Positions 18,766 through 27,992 of a stretch of 64,000 nt of DNA are shown here, piece after piece (position 1 is the stretch's first letter; the number at the start of each line of letters is the position of its first letter). The notes beneath the pieces were generated by a model that was not told where the DNA came from, made no database searches, and saw nothing but the letters and a program-made list of their open reading frames with translations. Origin of the DNA: an uncultured Deferribacteres bacterium (lineage in GTDB: Bacteria > Zhuqueibacterota > JdFR-76 > DREG01); assembly GCA_913009825.1 (NCBI GenBank), contig CAJVYQ010000015.1, forward strand, positions 1 to 64,000, read 5' to 3'. Both the position numbers and the translations under genes were made by a program.

Positions 18766-19944
18766 TTAACGTTGAGTTTGTTGTTCTGCAGGAGTAAGAG
18801 TCAAAGAATCGCTGGTGTTTCCGTTGCAGTGATTGCATGCACGGATAAATTTTTTATCATAAAAAAACGACCTTAGTTTTTCCTTTAAACTCTTATTATT
18901 GGGGGAGAATTTATTGATATCGATGAAGTCTTCCGAATATTCGGGAACAAGGCCGGTTTCCGTTCCATGAGAAGAGCGTGGGCAACGGTGAAGTTTTCCA
19001 TCGAGCAATTCGGTACAGGAATTGAAATTGCATCTTGCAAACATTTTCGCTAACTGTTTTTCGGAAAGATTTCTCGAGTCAAAACCGCCAAGATCAGCCC
19101 ATGCCCAATGCTTATTCACACGGAAATCAATTCCGAGTCGCTGCAAGGAATTTGAGAGTGTCTCTGTTTTTTTAGAGAGTTCACCATAATCATCGATAAC
19201 AACGCCGACATTGTCATGTTTTAGAATTTCCAGCATACTGTCCGGAGGAACAATTGTCCCATTTGTGATCACATCGATATGGAGAATTTTCCCTGTGTTT
19301 ATCAAATGTTCAGCAATCCGGGGAAAATCCTTGTCCAGGAACAGTTCACCACCAAGCAGCTCCACATGGTAAATCAGATTGGTACATGTAAATATTTTGT
19401 CAAGCGATGCAATTATAGATAAGGTATCAAAATCGTATTGCTTTTTATAATGTGGAATGAGGCTGGAGCAATGTTCGCATCTCAAAGTGCAGCGTGAGGT
19501 GAGAACAACATTCAGCCGGGGGATATGCAGACTGTCCCCGGGCAGATCCAAAATTTCAGAAAGTTTTCCTGATTTGGCAAGATGCCAGGTGATCTTCTGA
19601 AGTTTTGAATACTCTGTTTTTTTGAAGTTAATGCAACTCAGCACGTCGATATCGCAGAAAATATTTTCAAAACCGGCATTTAAAAGCTGCCGTTGTATTT
19701 CATCAAAATAACGCCCCGCAGCTATTATAATAAAAGCATCAGAATAATCCGCACACAGTTTTTCAAAAGGGATGACTTCATACCCATTAAACAGATCACG
19801 CTGCTTTTGAATATCATTGTCACAGAAACAGGCTGGCTGGACATTTAATATTTCGAGTGAGTCAAGAATAATTTTCCCGATGACGGATGCGCCAAAAATA
19901 ACGATGGGGCTGGAATTAGCAGCTGTTTTTTTAAGAAAATTCAT
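18766..19944 (-). CDS. Radical SAM enzyme with N-terminal nucleotide-binding domain
   Basis: A 392-residue fusion. Residues 12-105 form a Rossmann-type domain (PIVIFGASVIGKIILDSL, then CFCDND) like the C-terminal domain of sugar C-methyltransferases or PglD-like proteins. Then comes a radical SAM core with CTLRCEHC at 152-159. The tail has CNFNSC, DGKLHRCPRSSHG and a final ACNHC pair, consistent with an auxiliary-cluster region. ATG at 19944 is taken because it leaves 4 bases after the upstream stop. The neighbouring methyltransferase has a similar terminal Rossmann domain, so both may recognise the same nucleotide or partner. Function unknown. Confidence 0.8.
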   Translation of the reverse strand: MNFLKKTAANSSPIVIFGASVIGKIILDSLEILNVQPACFCDNDIQKQRDLFNGYEVIPFEKLCADYSDAFIIIAAGRYFDEIQRQLLNAGFENIFCDIDVLSCINFKKTEYSKLQKITWHLAKSGKLSEILDLPGDSLHIPRLNVVLTSRCTLRCEHCSSLIPHYKKQYDFDTLSIIASLDKIFTCTNLIYHVELLGGELFLDKDFPRIAEHLINTGKILHIDVITNGTIVPPDSMLEILKHDNVGVVIDDYGELSKKTETLSNSLQRLGIDFRVNKHWAWADLGGFDSRNLSEKQLAKMFARCNFNSCTELLDGKLHRCPRSSHGTETGLVPEYSEDFIDINKFSPNNKSLKEKLRSFFYDKKFIRACNHCNGNTSDSLTLTPAEQQTQR

Positions 19945-19948
19945 GGAA

Positions 19949-20920
19949 TCAGTCGTCGCCAAGAATTTCAAGACTAACCCCATCCAGGTCGTCGATGGCA
20001 TAGTCATCTATCAGGAATGAACAATGGCGGCAACTTTCATTTTCATGCCTTCTGTTCTCCAACTGCATTCTCCAGAATCGGCGTATTTTACTTCCGCCCC
20101 AAATAGAAGAAATATTTTCAGTCAGAGCATTACCCACTCTTGTATTCCCTTTCCAATCAGGGTCGCAAAGGATAACATCACCGTTATAATGAATGCTAAG
20201 CATTTTGAATGGCTGGGGACAAACGTTGCGCGTCTTTCCGCTTAAGGCACATGTATCCGACAGCCAGCTATGTGTTTTTTCCAAAGCCGCTTCGTCTGCA
20301 ATGCCGGAATATTCTGTTAGAAAAAGAGCATTTTCGAATTCATCCCGGCTTGCGAGCATTTTCACATAAATGAACGGTTTGGACCTTCCGGCAGAATCCC
20401 GCAATTCCTTTAAGACAGAGATATTGTTTTTTATTGTTTCTATACTTATTCTATTTTGCGTTTGAGTTTCATGTCGTCTTTGTTCTATAGCATAAATGGA
20501 ACATCGTATATAATCAAGCCCGTAATCAATGAATTGTTGTGATATCTCCGGACTCAACAACGATGCGTTTGAAGTAATTTCGATCCTCTCAGCAACATCA
20601 AGTTCTTTCAGATATTTCACCATCGACGGTGTTTGCGGATTGACCAAAGGCTCACCGAACCCGATGATACGGATAATCTTGATTTTGTCGCCTTCCCAGG
20701 CTGCCAGATCATCAGCGATTTTCCGGAAATCATCAAATTTCATGCTCCCTTTGGGGAGGAAGGAATATATATCCGGTTCACTATGAAAACAGCATCGACA
20801 TTTGAAATTACATATACTTGCCGGTTCAAACAAAATAGTGAATGGCTTTACAAGTGGTATCGCATCACGCAAACTGATGCGTTTCTTTTTAAGCTGCGAA
20901 TACTTTTCGACAACAGCCAT
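19949..20920 (-). CDS. Radical SAM/SPASM enzyme
   Basis: A 323-residue protein with CNFKCRCC at residues 37-44 as the radical SAM cluster site. The C-terminal region follows the SPASM pattern: VCPQPFKMLSIHYNGDVILC, GNALTENISSIWGG and ESCRHCSF. Related in outline to the gene at 16571, including the motif FGEPLVNPQ where the other has KEGEPLLNK. ATG at 20920 is used; a TTG two codons upstream is less likely. It overlaps the upstream radical SAM gene by 32 bases, so the two are tightly coupled. Substrate unknown. Confidence 0.82.
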   Translation of the reverse strand: MAVVEKYSQLKKKRISLRDAIPLVKPFTILFEPASICNFKCRCCFHSEPDIYSFLPKGSMKFDDFRKIADDLAAWEGDKIKIIRIIGFGEPLVNPQTPSMVKYLKELDVAERIEITSNASLLSPEISQQFIDYGLDYIRCSIYAIEQRRHETQTQNRISIETIKNNISVLKELRDSAGRSKPFIYVKMLASRDEFENALFLTEYSGIADEAALEKTHSWLSDTCALSGKTRNVCPQPFKMLSIHYNGDVILCDPDWKGNTRVGNALTENISSIWGGSKIRRFWRMQLENRRHENESCRHCSFLIDDYAIDDLDGVSLEILGDD

Positions 20921-21989
20921 CTTCAATACTTATATAATTATCTTCTTCCGTGAATATCTCACGATAATCGACCGGCAATGATTTACCATAAAATTTTGAC
21001 ATATATTTATTGATAAAGTTGCGATCTTCACCTGTGAGACAGATGGGAGAAGGATTTTTAAAATACTTGATAGTCATTCCACGGTCGACAATCGTTTTCA
21101 GAGAATCCTTGAAGATATTTCCGATGGTTATGTGCATAAACACACAAGGAAAAACATCGCCATATTGGGAAATATGAAAACACTTTTTCAAAACACCGCA
21201 TCCGCCGCGCATACCATAAGACGGAAACACATCCCGGCGGGCAACAGGATATTCCTTGTTGAGTTCCCGAAGAAACTTAGCATCCCCGGCATCAATCAGC
21301 ACATCGTGCCGCCCCTCCCATTGTCCGATTGCTTTGGCAATTACCAGATCTAAGGAGAAACCATTCTCTTGTGCAAATTTTGCCAGTTTGACTGTATTTT
21401 CCGTTCTGGCATTCTGATGGGTGATTACAGTTTGAATAACCGTATCGAGTCCGGCATTCTGCGCATTCCAGATGGCGTTGATCACTTTCTGATAAGCTCC
21501 ATCCCTGGCGCGATTCGCGTTATGTAGCGCTTCATCGTAACTGTCCAGGCTTAACATCACCTTATCCAGACCTATGGCTTTAAGATGTTTAGCTTTAACA
21601 GCTGTCAGAAAATAGCCGTTTGTACTGATACCTATATGAAATTTTTCCGGCATCAATGCTTTTAAAACCTCGTCAAAGTTTTTCAAAACCAGCGGTTCAC
21701 CGCCGGAGATATTGAACTGACACCAACCAAGGGCGTCGGCTTGCTCGGCAATGCTTCGCAAATCTGCAGGTGTAAGTGATCGGTCTTTCTTCTGAAAAGT
21801 GTTGGCCATGCAATGTTTGCACTTCAAGTTGCACAAATAATTGTAGCCGATATCTATTCTGGAAGTAGGTTCACCCCGCTTTTCCATGTCTGCCAGTTTG
21901 ATGATTTTATCATAAACAAGCGGTTTTTCTCGACGTAGTTTTTCCCGCTTGGCGCTTTCAAATTTTTTCTTTACGTCTGATACAACCAT
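20889..21989 (-). CDS. Radical SAM enzyme (first gene of the operon)
   Basis: A 366-residue protein. The cluster motif CNLKCKHC lies at residues 53-60, followed by NISGGEPLVLKNFDEV, the GGEP motif that binds the SAM amino group. A later CGVLKKCFHISQYGDVFPCVFMH with GNIFKDSL looks like a SPASM or Twitch-type auxiliary site. GGAG precedes the ATG at good spacing. This is the first of eight packed genes (21989 down to 13468) and the fourth radical SAM protein among them. Similar proteins occur in peptide-maturation and polysaccharide clusters; no precursor peptide was seen here. Confidence 0.82.
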   Translation of the reverse strand: MVVSDVKKKFESAKREKLRREKPLVYDKIIKLADMEKRGEPTSRIDIGYNYLCNLKCKHCMANTFQKKDRSLTPADLRSIAEQADALGWCQFNISGGEPLVLKNFDEVLKALMPEKFHIGISTNGYFLTAVKAKHLKAIGLDKVMLSLDSYDEALHNANRARDGAYQKVINAIWNAQNAGLDTVIQTVITHQNARTENTVKLAKFAQENGFSLDLVIAKAIGQWEGRHDVLIDAGDAKFLRELNKEYPVARRDVFPSYGMRGGCGVLKKCFHISQYGDVFPCVFMHITIGNIFKDSLKTIVDRGMTIKYFKNPSPICLTGEDRNFINKYMSKFYGKSLPVDYREIFTEEDNYISIEDGCCRKVFAA

Positions 21990-22536
21990 TTTATCTCCGT
22001 GCTCATCGATTTATATTATTGTCTGTAAAATTTTATAGCTAAACTTTTCGACTTGTTGGTTTGCAGGGCGACGAGTCTGGTCGACCAACATTATATATTT
22101 CCCGGTAACATCTAGGAAACTAAAATTATTCATACCGACTTTATTCTCTGAAATGAAACCTGTAAGATAATTGACAAAATTTCTTTTATCATGAACCGGC
22201 TTTTTTTGCCACAAGTGGAGCGACTATTCAGGTTATCGCGTAAAGAGTTTGATTAGAAACATTCCAATTGAAAATTTATTTTCTTAAATCGTTCGGGTTT
22301 CACATCATTTTAACTTTGAACGGAGAACTTTGGAACATTAAACCTGAGTTGCTGCATTTCCCGTATATTTTAAATTTTCACGAAATATTCCAGAACATAA
22401 CAAAGGAAATTGTAGATACAAGGCAAATTTTTTTAGCCGGAGCAGCTAACTTCCGGGGGAGCTGTGAAGTAAATTTACAGTATTAAAGAAGTGACATGCA
22501 GTCCCCATATTGAATATCGTCTTTGTTGTACTCTAC
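21990..22536. other. Intergenic region between the two sugar operons, no secure gene
   Basis: These ~550 bases separate the KdsC-like gene from the radical SAM operon and should hold that operon's promoter. A 67-codon frame at 22011-22214 (minus) has no recognisable product and overlaps an inverted pair GTTGGT...ACCAAC at about 22056-22089. A copy of the recurrent motif CGACTATTCAGGTT lies at 22221-22234. No promoter could be defined with confidence. Confidence 0.5.
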
Positions 22537-23010
22537 TCAAGATTCATGAGCTTTCTGATCCAGAATCCATTCCAGGAGCTCCCAACAACAGCCTTCTCCA
22601 CCTTTGCATCCAAGTAGAATTTCGGCAAGTTCCCTGACTTCCCGGATGGCGTCAGACGGACATGCGGTGAACTTAACCATCTTCATAATCGGTATATCAT
22701 ATTTACCATCGCCGGTGTAACAAACCTCGTCTGCAGAAAACCCGGTTTGAGCGAGTATCTTATTGAGGGCCGCAGATTTATCCTTGCATCCGTTAAAAAA
22801 AAAATCCGGTTTGAACCGTTCCCGGAAAATCAATGTTATCGGAGTAGCCTCACCGGATAATAACCCCACTTTTAAACCTTGCCGTTTCATTTCGGATATT
22901 GCGTCCAAATCTTTAAAATGAATGCTCTTAAATTCGTTTCCGGCAGAATCGACCGTCACCTTGCCATTGGTAAGCACGCCATCAATATCCATAAGAACAA
23001 GTTTAATCAT
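22537..23010 (-). CDS. KdsC-like HAD phosphatase
   Basis: A 157-residue C0-type HAD phosphatase. The nucleophile motif is LVLMDIDGVLTNG (DxD), motif II is LLSGE, and the late acidic motif is CYTGDGKYDIPIM. The size and lack of a cap match KdsC and the related KDN-9-phosphate phosphatase, which dephosphorylate the products of KDO-8-P or KDN-9-P synthases. The NeuB-family synthase two genes upstream makes such a partner reaction plausible. I take ATG at 23010 over a GTG two codons earlier; it overlaps the thiamine-enzyme gene by 8 bases. Last gene of the operon starting at 28735. Confidence 0.8.
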   Translation of the reverse strand: MIKLVLMDIDGVLTNGKVTVDSAGNEFKSIHFKDLDAISEMKRQGLKVGLLSGEATPITLIFRERFKPDFFFNGCKDKSAALNKILAQTGFSADEVCYTGDGKYDIPIMKMVKFTACPSDAIREVRELAEILLGCKGGEGCCWELLEWILDQKAHES

Positions 23011-24778
23011 ACACACGCATTTTCATGTTCTCTGCAAGTTCTTCAGGCGGCAGATAAGGCCACATATCTTCCAATGGTTTAGAGATGATACCGCCGTCCG
23101 GCAGTTTCATTGCCTGTACTTTAGGCATGGTCTGGTGATCACGCCTCACATTCACCCTGCAGAGTACCGGATCGATGCCGGCTTGGGCTTCAGCAATTCC
23201 TTTCGCCAGGTCACCATTCGTGGTAATTTCCGCAGTCCTGATCTTATAAGCTTCTGCAACCGCACAAATGTCCGGCAGGGTGAACCCACTTGAAGCATCT
23301 GCGCCAACTAAAAAACCTTCAAACATGTTCCGCTGCGTATTAACAATACTGCCATAACCTCCATTATCCAGGATAAACATTTTGATCGGCAGTTTCAATC
23401 TGCGAAGTGTCTCAAGTTCCTGGATATTTAGCTGAAATGCACCATCACCATTGATCAGAATAGTTCGGCGCCGTTCCATGGCCAGACATGAGCCGATCGC
23501 ATAAGGCAGTCCAAATCCCATAGCACCCAATCCGGCCGCATTTTTAATGCTTTGGCCATACTTCACCCGCATCGCCTGATAGGTCACTTCGCCTGCTGCG
23601 CCGGAACTTTCCGGCACAATAATGTCTGTTGGACGCAACTGCCTGAAAAGTTCATAGGTGAACTGGTATAAATCAACAGGTTCATAGGGTTCTGCACCCT
23701 CACAAACAACAGGATAACGATACTTAAGATTGATACAGTATTCTAACCAATTGGAGTGTTCCGGCACTGTGAGAGACATTCCTGCTATTGTATCAAATGT
23801 CGGTAAAATATCAGCAGTGATCCTGATATTGATATTCTCTATCTTTTTGATTTCCGCTGGATCAATATCGACCATGATTTTAAAAGCATTACGCCCAAAA
23901 TCAGCACTTTTAAAGGCGGTCAGACTTGGATCGAGTCTGCTGCCGAGGATCAAGAGCAAATCGCAGTTCTGAAGAATTATATTTGCAAAGCGGCTTCCCA
24001 TGATGCCGGGAAAACCGAAATTCAAAGGATAGTCGTAATCAAGAAAATCAGCGGTTTTCCAGGTAAGTAACATGGGAATTTTATATTTTTCTGCAAACTT
24101 TTTAACTAAGCCGGTAGCCCCAGATAGTTTGACTCCATTTCCGATAAGAATAAGCGGACGTTTAGAGCGTTTGAAAGCAGCGGCAATTTGATCGAACGGA
24201 ATTTCGGGTGTGTACAATTTTGGTGGATTGAAGCCACGTAGATTACTTTCATCAATGATCGCGCCTTGCACATCTAAGGGGATATCCAGCCAAACGGGTC
24301 CCAGCCGGCCGGTCGTGGCCTCGTACCAGGCTTTTTCTAAATGAAAGCGAATATCTTCCGGCTTAAAAATTGTCACAGCATATTTTGTGATACTATTAAC
24401 CATGGAGACAATATCCACTTCCTGGGCCCCCATTTGTCGCACTCCGGAAAAGCCTTTTAAATCGCAGCTTTTTGCCTGACCGGAGAGAAATAAACATGGC
24501 GTTGAGTCGATATATGCAGCAGCAACGCCGGTAATGGCGTTGGTACTGCCGGGCCCGGAAGTGACTAATCCCACACCCGGGAAATTTGTGTGCTGTCCGT
24601 AAGCTTCAACTGCAATTGCCAAAGCCTGTTCGTGCATAAAACAAGTATACTCCAATCCCCGGCAGCGCCCGAGTGAATCATCGAGATGCATCGCGCCGCC
24701 GCCGGTGAGCATAAAAACTCTTTTCACGCCCATCGAAACAAGAAATTTCATTATGTAATCTGATAATTTAACCATCAT
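23003..24778 (-). CDS. Acetolactate-synthase-like thiamine diphosphate enzyme (YerE-like candidate)
   Basis: A 591-residue thiamine diphosphate enzyme with the full three-domain plan of acetolactate synthase. The catalytic glutamate is E50 in CFMHEQALAIAVEAYG. The central domain begins near residue 190, and the cofactor motif is NGDGAFQLNIQELETLRR...DNGGYG at about 438-468. Start and upstream stop overlap as ATGATG. In a biosynthetic rather than valine/isoleucine context, and next to RfbF, RfbG and RfbH homologues, the closest known precedent is YerE, which adds a two-carbon unit from pyruvate to CDP-3,6-dideoxy-4-ketoglucose to make yersiniose. That reaction is inferred from context. Other carboligations remain possible. 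Confidence 0.75.
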   Translation of the reverse strand: MMVKLSDYIMKFLVSMGVKRVFMLTGGGAMHLDDSLGRCRGLEYTCFMHEQALAIAVEAYGQHTNFPGVGLVTSGPGSTNAITGVAAAYIDSTPCLFLSGQAKSCDLKGFSGVRQMGAQEVDIVSMVNSITKYAVTIFKPEDIRFHLEKAWYEATTGRLGPVWLDIPLDVQGAIIDESNLRGFNPPKLYTPEIPFDQIAAAFKRSKRPLILIGNGVKLSGATGLVKKFAEKYKIPMLLTWKTADFLDYDYPLNFGFPGIMGSRFANIILQNCDLLLILGSRLDPSLTAFKSADFGRNAFKIMVDIDPAEIKKIENINIRITADILPTFDTIAGMSLTVPEHSNWLEYCINLKYRYPVVCEGAEPYEPVDLYQFTYELFRQLRPTDIIVPESSGAAGEVTYQAMRVKYGQSIKNAAGLGAMGFGLPYAIGSCLAMERRRTILINGDGAFQLNIQELETLRRLKLPIKMFILDNGGYGSIVNTQRNMFEGFLVGADASSGFTLPDICAVAEAYKIRTAEITTNGDLAKGIAEAQAGIDPVLCRVNVRRDHQTMPKVQAMKLPDGGIISKPLEDMWPYLPPEELAENMKMRVYD

Positions 24779-25623
24779 TTATGCGCCTCCCATGGAATGT
24801 GAGATCTCAATTTCCTGGCAATTGGAATTTCTTTGCCATTCACTCGTTTTACGCCATCTCCCATAGCTTTTTCAATTTTTCTTATTCCTCCAACCATTTG
24901 AATAAATGTTGCCGGCTCAAGCGAGACTGCCTGATCAGAACCATACATTGCCCGATCGAGCGTAATGTGCCGCTCCAGCGACGATATCCCCAAGGCGGCG
25001 GCAGCATAAGAAACGGCAATGCCACCCTCATGGCCGCTATATCCTACATCACATTGATACAGATTGCGCAATACCGGAATACAATTTAAATTAGCATCCT
25101 CATCATTTGTGGGATATGTGGATACACAATGCATGAGCTCAAAAGGACAATTTACTTTTCTAAATATTTCCACAGCACGTTTGATCATTTCCTGATCAGA
25201 CATTCCGGTTGAGATAAATGTGTGTTTTTGCTCTAAAGCCACTTCATGCAGCAAGTCTATATATGTTATAAGTGGAGAGGCTATTTTATTATATTTCAGG
25301 TTATACTGACGTAAAAATTCATGGCTTTCCAAATCCCAGGCGGAAGCGAACCACTCAATTTTCTTTTCTTTACAATACCTGTCTATCTCATCAAACTCTT
25401 TTTTACCCAATTCCAAACCCATTTTTTGTTCCCTCGTAGTAGTCCCCCACGGGCTTTCTCTGGGCTTGTCCAATTCATCTTTAGAATAGACCTTTTCAAT
25501 AGACCGCTTCTGAAACTTGACAGCTTCGGCGCCGGCCAACTTAGCAACATCGATTAATTGTTTTGCAATTTCAACATCACCATTATGATTAATACCGATT
25601 TCTGCAATAATGAAAATCTTCAT
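24775..25623 (-). CDS. Short NeuB-family sialic/ulosonic acid synthase without SAF domain
   Basis: A 282-residue protein starting [13 protein letters not shown], with [29 protein letters not shown], and [15 protein letters not shown], all NeuB-family landmarks for condensing phosphoenolpyruvate with an aldose. It stops at the end of the TIM barrel: the ~60-residue antifreeze-like (SAF) domain of NeuB/PseI/LegI is missing. I choose ATG at 25623 because GGAG stands eight bases upstream; a longer frame exists. It overlaps the rfbH homologue by 35 bases and the thiamine enzyme by 4. With the KdsC-like phosphatase it could make a KDN- or KDO-like acid from a phosphorylated aldose. No CMP-transferase is seen nearby. 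Confidence 0.8.
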   Translation of the reverse strand: MKIFIIAEIGINHNGDVEIAKQLIDVAKLAGAEAVKFQKRSIEKVYSKDELDKPRESPWGTTTREQKMGLELGKKEFDEIDRYCKEKKIEWFASAWDLESHEFLRQYNLKYNKIASPLITYIDLLHEVALEQKHTFISTGMSDQEMIKRAVEIFRKVNCPFELMHCVSTYPTNDEDANLNCIPVLRNLYQCDVGYSGHEGGIAVSYAAAALGISSLERHITLDRAMYGSDQAVSLEPATFIQMVGGIRKIEKAMGDGVKRVNGKEIPIARKLRSHIPWEAHK

Positions 25624-26947
25624 ACCGGTCTCCAAGTTGATATTCAATTTCCACACAATCTGATATTTTAAATTTTCCCGGAATGTCGTGAAAACATTCT
25701 ATTACATATTCCAGCATATCTTTTGTTAACCCTGGATACAGCCCAATCCAGAAGCCATTGTTCATAATAAAATCAGTATTTTCCAAACCACCAACTTTCC
25801 GATATCTACTATTTTGATATGCGGGTTGTCGAATCAAATTGCCGCCAAACAACAACCTGGAGGCTATTTTATTTTCATTAAAAATCGAGATTACCTGGTT
25901 GCGGGTAAAGGGCGCATCATCCCGCACAGCCATCAAGAATCCAAACCAACTGGGATCACTCTTTGGCGTAGCTTTAGGTAAAATAAAATATTCATTCAGG
26001 TCTTTTAAACCTTGGTACAAAGATTGGAAATTTTCCTTTCTTTTTTGAATAAATTGAGGCAGCTTTTTGAGTTGTGCAAGCCCAACCGCCGCCTGCATGT
26101 CGGTTACTTTAAGATTGTAACCAATATTTGAATAAACATATTTATGATCATAGCCAAAAGGCAAATCACCAAATTGCTGTTCAAAACGCTTGCCACACGT
26201 TCCATCCATTCCGGTATTGCACCAGCAATTTCGCCCCCAATCCCGAAATGACGTCGCTAATTTCTTTAATTTGGGATTATTGGTAGTGATACATCCGCCT
26301 TCACCCATGGTTATATGATGGGCAGGATAGAAACTGAATGTTGCCAGATCTCCAAAAGTTCCGACATTTTGGTCCTTATATGTTGATCCCAGCGCATCGC
26401 AGCAATCTTCAATCAACCAAAGATTTTTTTCTTTTGCGAATCGAACTATCTTTTCCAGGTTAAATGGATTTCCCAAAGTGTGCGCCAAAATAATTGCCCG
26501 TGTTTGCTTTGAAAAAGCTTGTTCCAACATCATGGGGTTTATATTGCAGGATGGCAACTCAATATCCACAAAAACAGGGACCAGTTGATTTTGTAAAATT
26601 GGGTTGACTGTCGTTGGAAATCCTGCCGCAACAGTAATCACTTCATCACCGGGTTTTATTTGTCGATTTCCCAGTTCCGGTGAAGTTAAGCAAGAAAGAG
26701 CAATTAAATTTGCTGAGGAACCGGAATTTACTAAAATTGCATAACGAGCATTATTAAATTTGGCAAATTCCCGTTCAAATTGATGAGCAAAGCGCCCGGT
26801 GGTAAGCCAGAAATCCAGTGAAGAATTTACCAAATATTGCAATTCCTCGGCATTGAACACCTTGCCGGAAACAGGAACCGGTGTAATTCCAGGGATAAAT
26901 TCTCTAATTGGAAACGCTGCTGTATAATAATCGCTCGTTAATTTCAT
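25589..26947 (-). CDS. rfbH: CDP-4-keto-6-deoxyglucose 3-dehydratase (E1), PLP/[2Fe-2S] enzyme
   Basis: A 452-residue aminotransferase-fold protein with the marks of RfbH/AscC (E1). The PLP lysine is replaced by histidine in [13 protein letters not shown] (H210), and the iron-sulphur ligands follow the known spacing C-x57-C-x1-C-x7-C at C183, C241, C243 and C251. All five positions are offset by exactly ten from the Yersinia enzyme as I remember it. It removes the 3-hydroxyl of CDP-4-keto-6-deoxyglucose, normally with an E3 reductase, which is not present in the window. ATG at 26947 is preferred because the upstream frame start would overlap rfbG by ~98 bases. Confidence 0.92.
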   Translation of the reverse strand: MKLTSDYYTAAFPIREFIPGITPVPVSGKVFNAEELQYLVNSSLDFWLTTGRFAHQFEREFAKFNNARYAILVNSGSSANLIALSCLTSPELGNRQIKPGDEVITVAAGFPTTVNPILQNQLVPVFVDIELPSCNINPMMLEQAFSKQTRAIILAHTLGNPFNLEKIVRFAKEKNLWLIEDCCDALGSTYKDQNVGTFGDLATFSFYPAHHITMGEGGCITTNNPKLKKLATSFRDWGRNCWCNTGMDGTCGKRFEQQFGDLPFGYDHKYVYSNIGYNLKVTDMQAAVGLAQLKKLPQFIQKRKENFQSLYQGLKDLNEYFILPKATPKSDPSWFGFLMAVRDDAPFTRNQVISIFNENKIASRLLFGGNLIRQPAYQNSRYRKVGGLENTDFIMNNGFWIGLYPGLTKDMLEYVIECFHDIPGKFKISDCVEIEYQLGDRYEDFHYCRNRY

Positions 26948-27992
26948 AATCTGCTGTCGGAGCGATTTTGCTGTATTCAAAGGGTTCAAAATATTCCTCA
27001 TACCAGTCGATGGTTTTCTGTAAACCTGTTTGTAAATTGTACAATGGCGACCAGCCTAAAATTTCGCGGGCTTTTGCAGCATCTAAATACTGGTCGCGGA
27101 TTTCATGCTTCGCTTCATTTCGGATAATCGGTTTAAAATGCGAGCCCATTTTTTTTAATATTTGATCGACTAATTCCAGAACCGTCATTTTTGATTCGGT
27201 CGAAAAATTAAATGCTTCCCCATTTAATTGTGGATTCTCAGCTAGTTTCTCGGCAACCTTCATGTAAGCGGCAACGCCGTCTTCAACATACAGATAATCG
27301 CGAATAAAACTGCCATCAGAACGAATGACAGGCCGCTGGCCCCGCAAAACGGAACGAATAGTACCCGGAACAATTCTGTTCCAATGTAAATCGCCGCCGC
27401 CATAAAAATTGCCGCACCTGGTAATGGCCACCGGCAAATTATAAGTATTAGCATAAGTCTGGCCGATCAAATCTGCACAGGACTTGCTGACATCATAGGG
27501 ATGTTTTCCCTGCAAAGCAAAAAATTCATTATACGGTAACATTTTTTGATCACCGTAAGCTTTATCAGATGAAGCCATAACAATTTGTTTTACAACAGGG
27601 CTGCGCCGGCAAGCTTCCAAAAGTGTCCAGGTTCCTTGAATATTTGAGCTGAAAGTGGAAATTGGATTTCGGTTCGCTACACTCACAATGGTCTGTGCAG
27701 CCAGGTGCAGAACCGTTTCAATTTCATACTCACCCAAAATCCTTTCCAGTAAAAACTGATCACAGATATCTCCTCTTACTACCTGGGTATTTTCAACCAA
27801 TCCTGTCCGCACAAGTTCAGATTGCGGCATCCAATCCCTGACCAGACAAACCACCTCAGCTTTTGCTTTGAGCAGCCATTTGATAAGCCAACTGCCCAGC
27901 AAACCCGAAGCACCTGTAACAAATATTTTTTTATCCTGCCAGAATGAAGGATTTATTCCCAAATTTTCCACGGCGCCCGATTTTCTTGCCAT
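26904..27992 (-). CDS. rfbG: CDP-glucose 4,6-dehydratase
   Basis: A 362-residue extended SDR. The NAD motif is [18 protein letters not shown], the substrate side has SSDKAYGDQ, and the catalytic Tyr-x3-Lys is [12 protein letters not shown]. Its size and the SSDKAYG form match CDP-glucose 4,6-dehydratases (RfbG/AscB), which turn CDP-glucose into CDP-4-keto-6-deoxyglucose. GGAG stands five bases from the ATG, and the gene overlaps rfbF by 40 bases. It is placed between its expected supplier (RfbF) and consumer (RfbH). Confidence 0.92.
   Translation of the reverse strand: MARKSGAVENLGINPSFWQDKKIFVTGASGLLGSWLIKWLLKAKAEVVCLVRDWMPQSELVRTGLVENTQVVRGDICDQFLLERILGEYEIETVLHLAAQTIVSVANRNPISTFSSNIQGTWTLLEACRRSPVVKQIVMASSDKAYGDQKMLPYNEFFALQGKHPYDVSKSCADLIGQTYANTYNLPVAITRCGNFYGGGDLHWNRIVPGTIRSVLRGQRPVIRSDGSFIRDYLYVEDGVAAYMKVAEKLAENPQLNGEAFNFSTESKMTVLELVDQILKKMGSHFKPIIRNEAKHEIRDQYLDAAKAREILGWSPLYNLQTGLQKTIDWYEEYFEPFEYSKIAPTADYEINERLLYSSVSN

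Noticed and set aside
22011-22214. 67-codon frame between the sugar operons
   Set aside because: No recognisable product, no clear ribosome site, and it overlaps small inverted repeats. Left as intergenic.
23003-24778. Thiamine enzyme as housekeeping acetolactate synthase (ilvB)
   Set aside because: Overlap with sugar genes on both sides and absence of a small regulatory subunit gene make a valine/isoleucine role unlikely, although sequence alone cannot exclude it.
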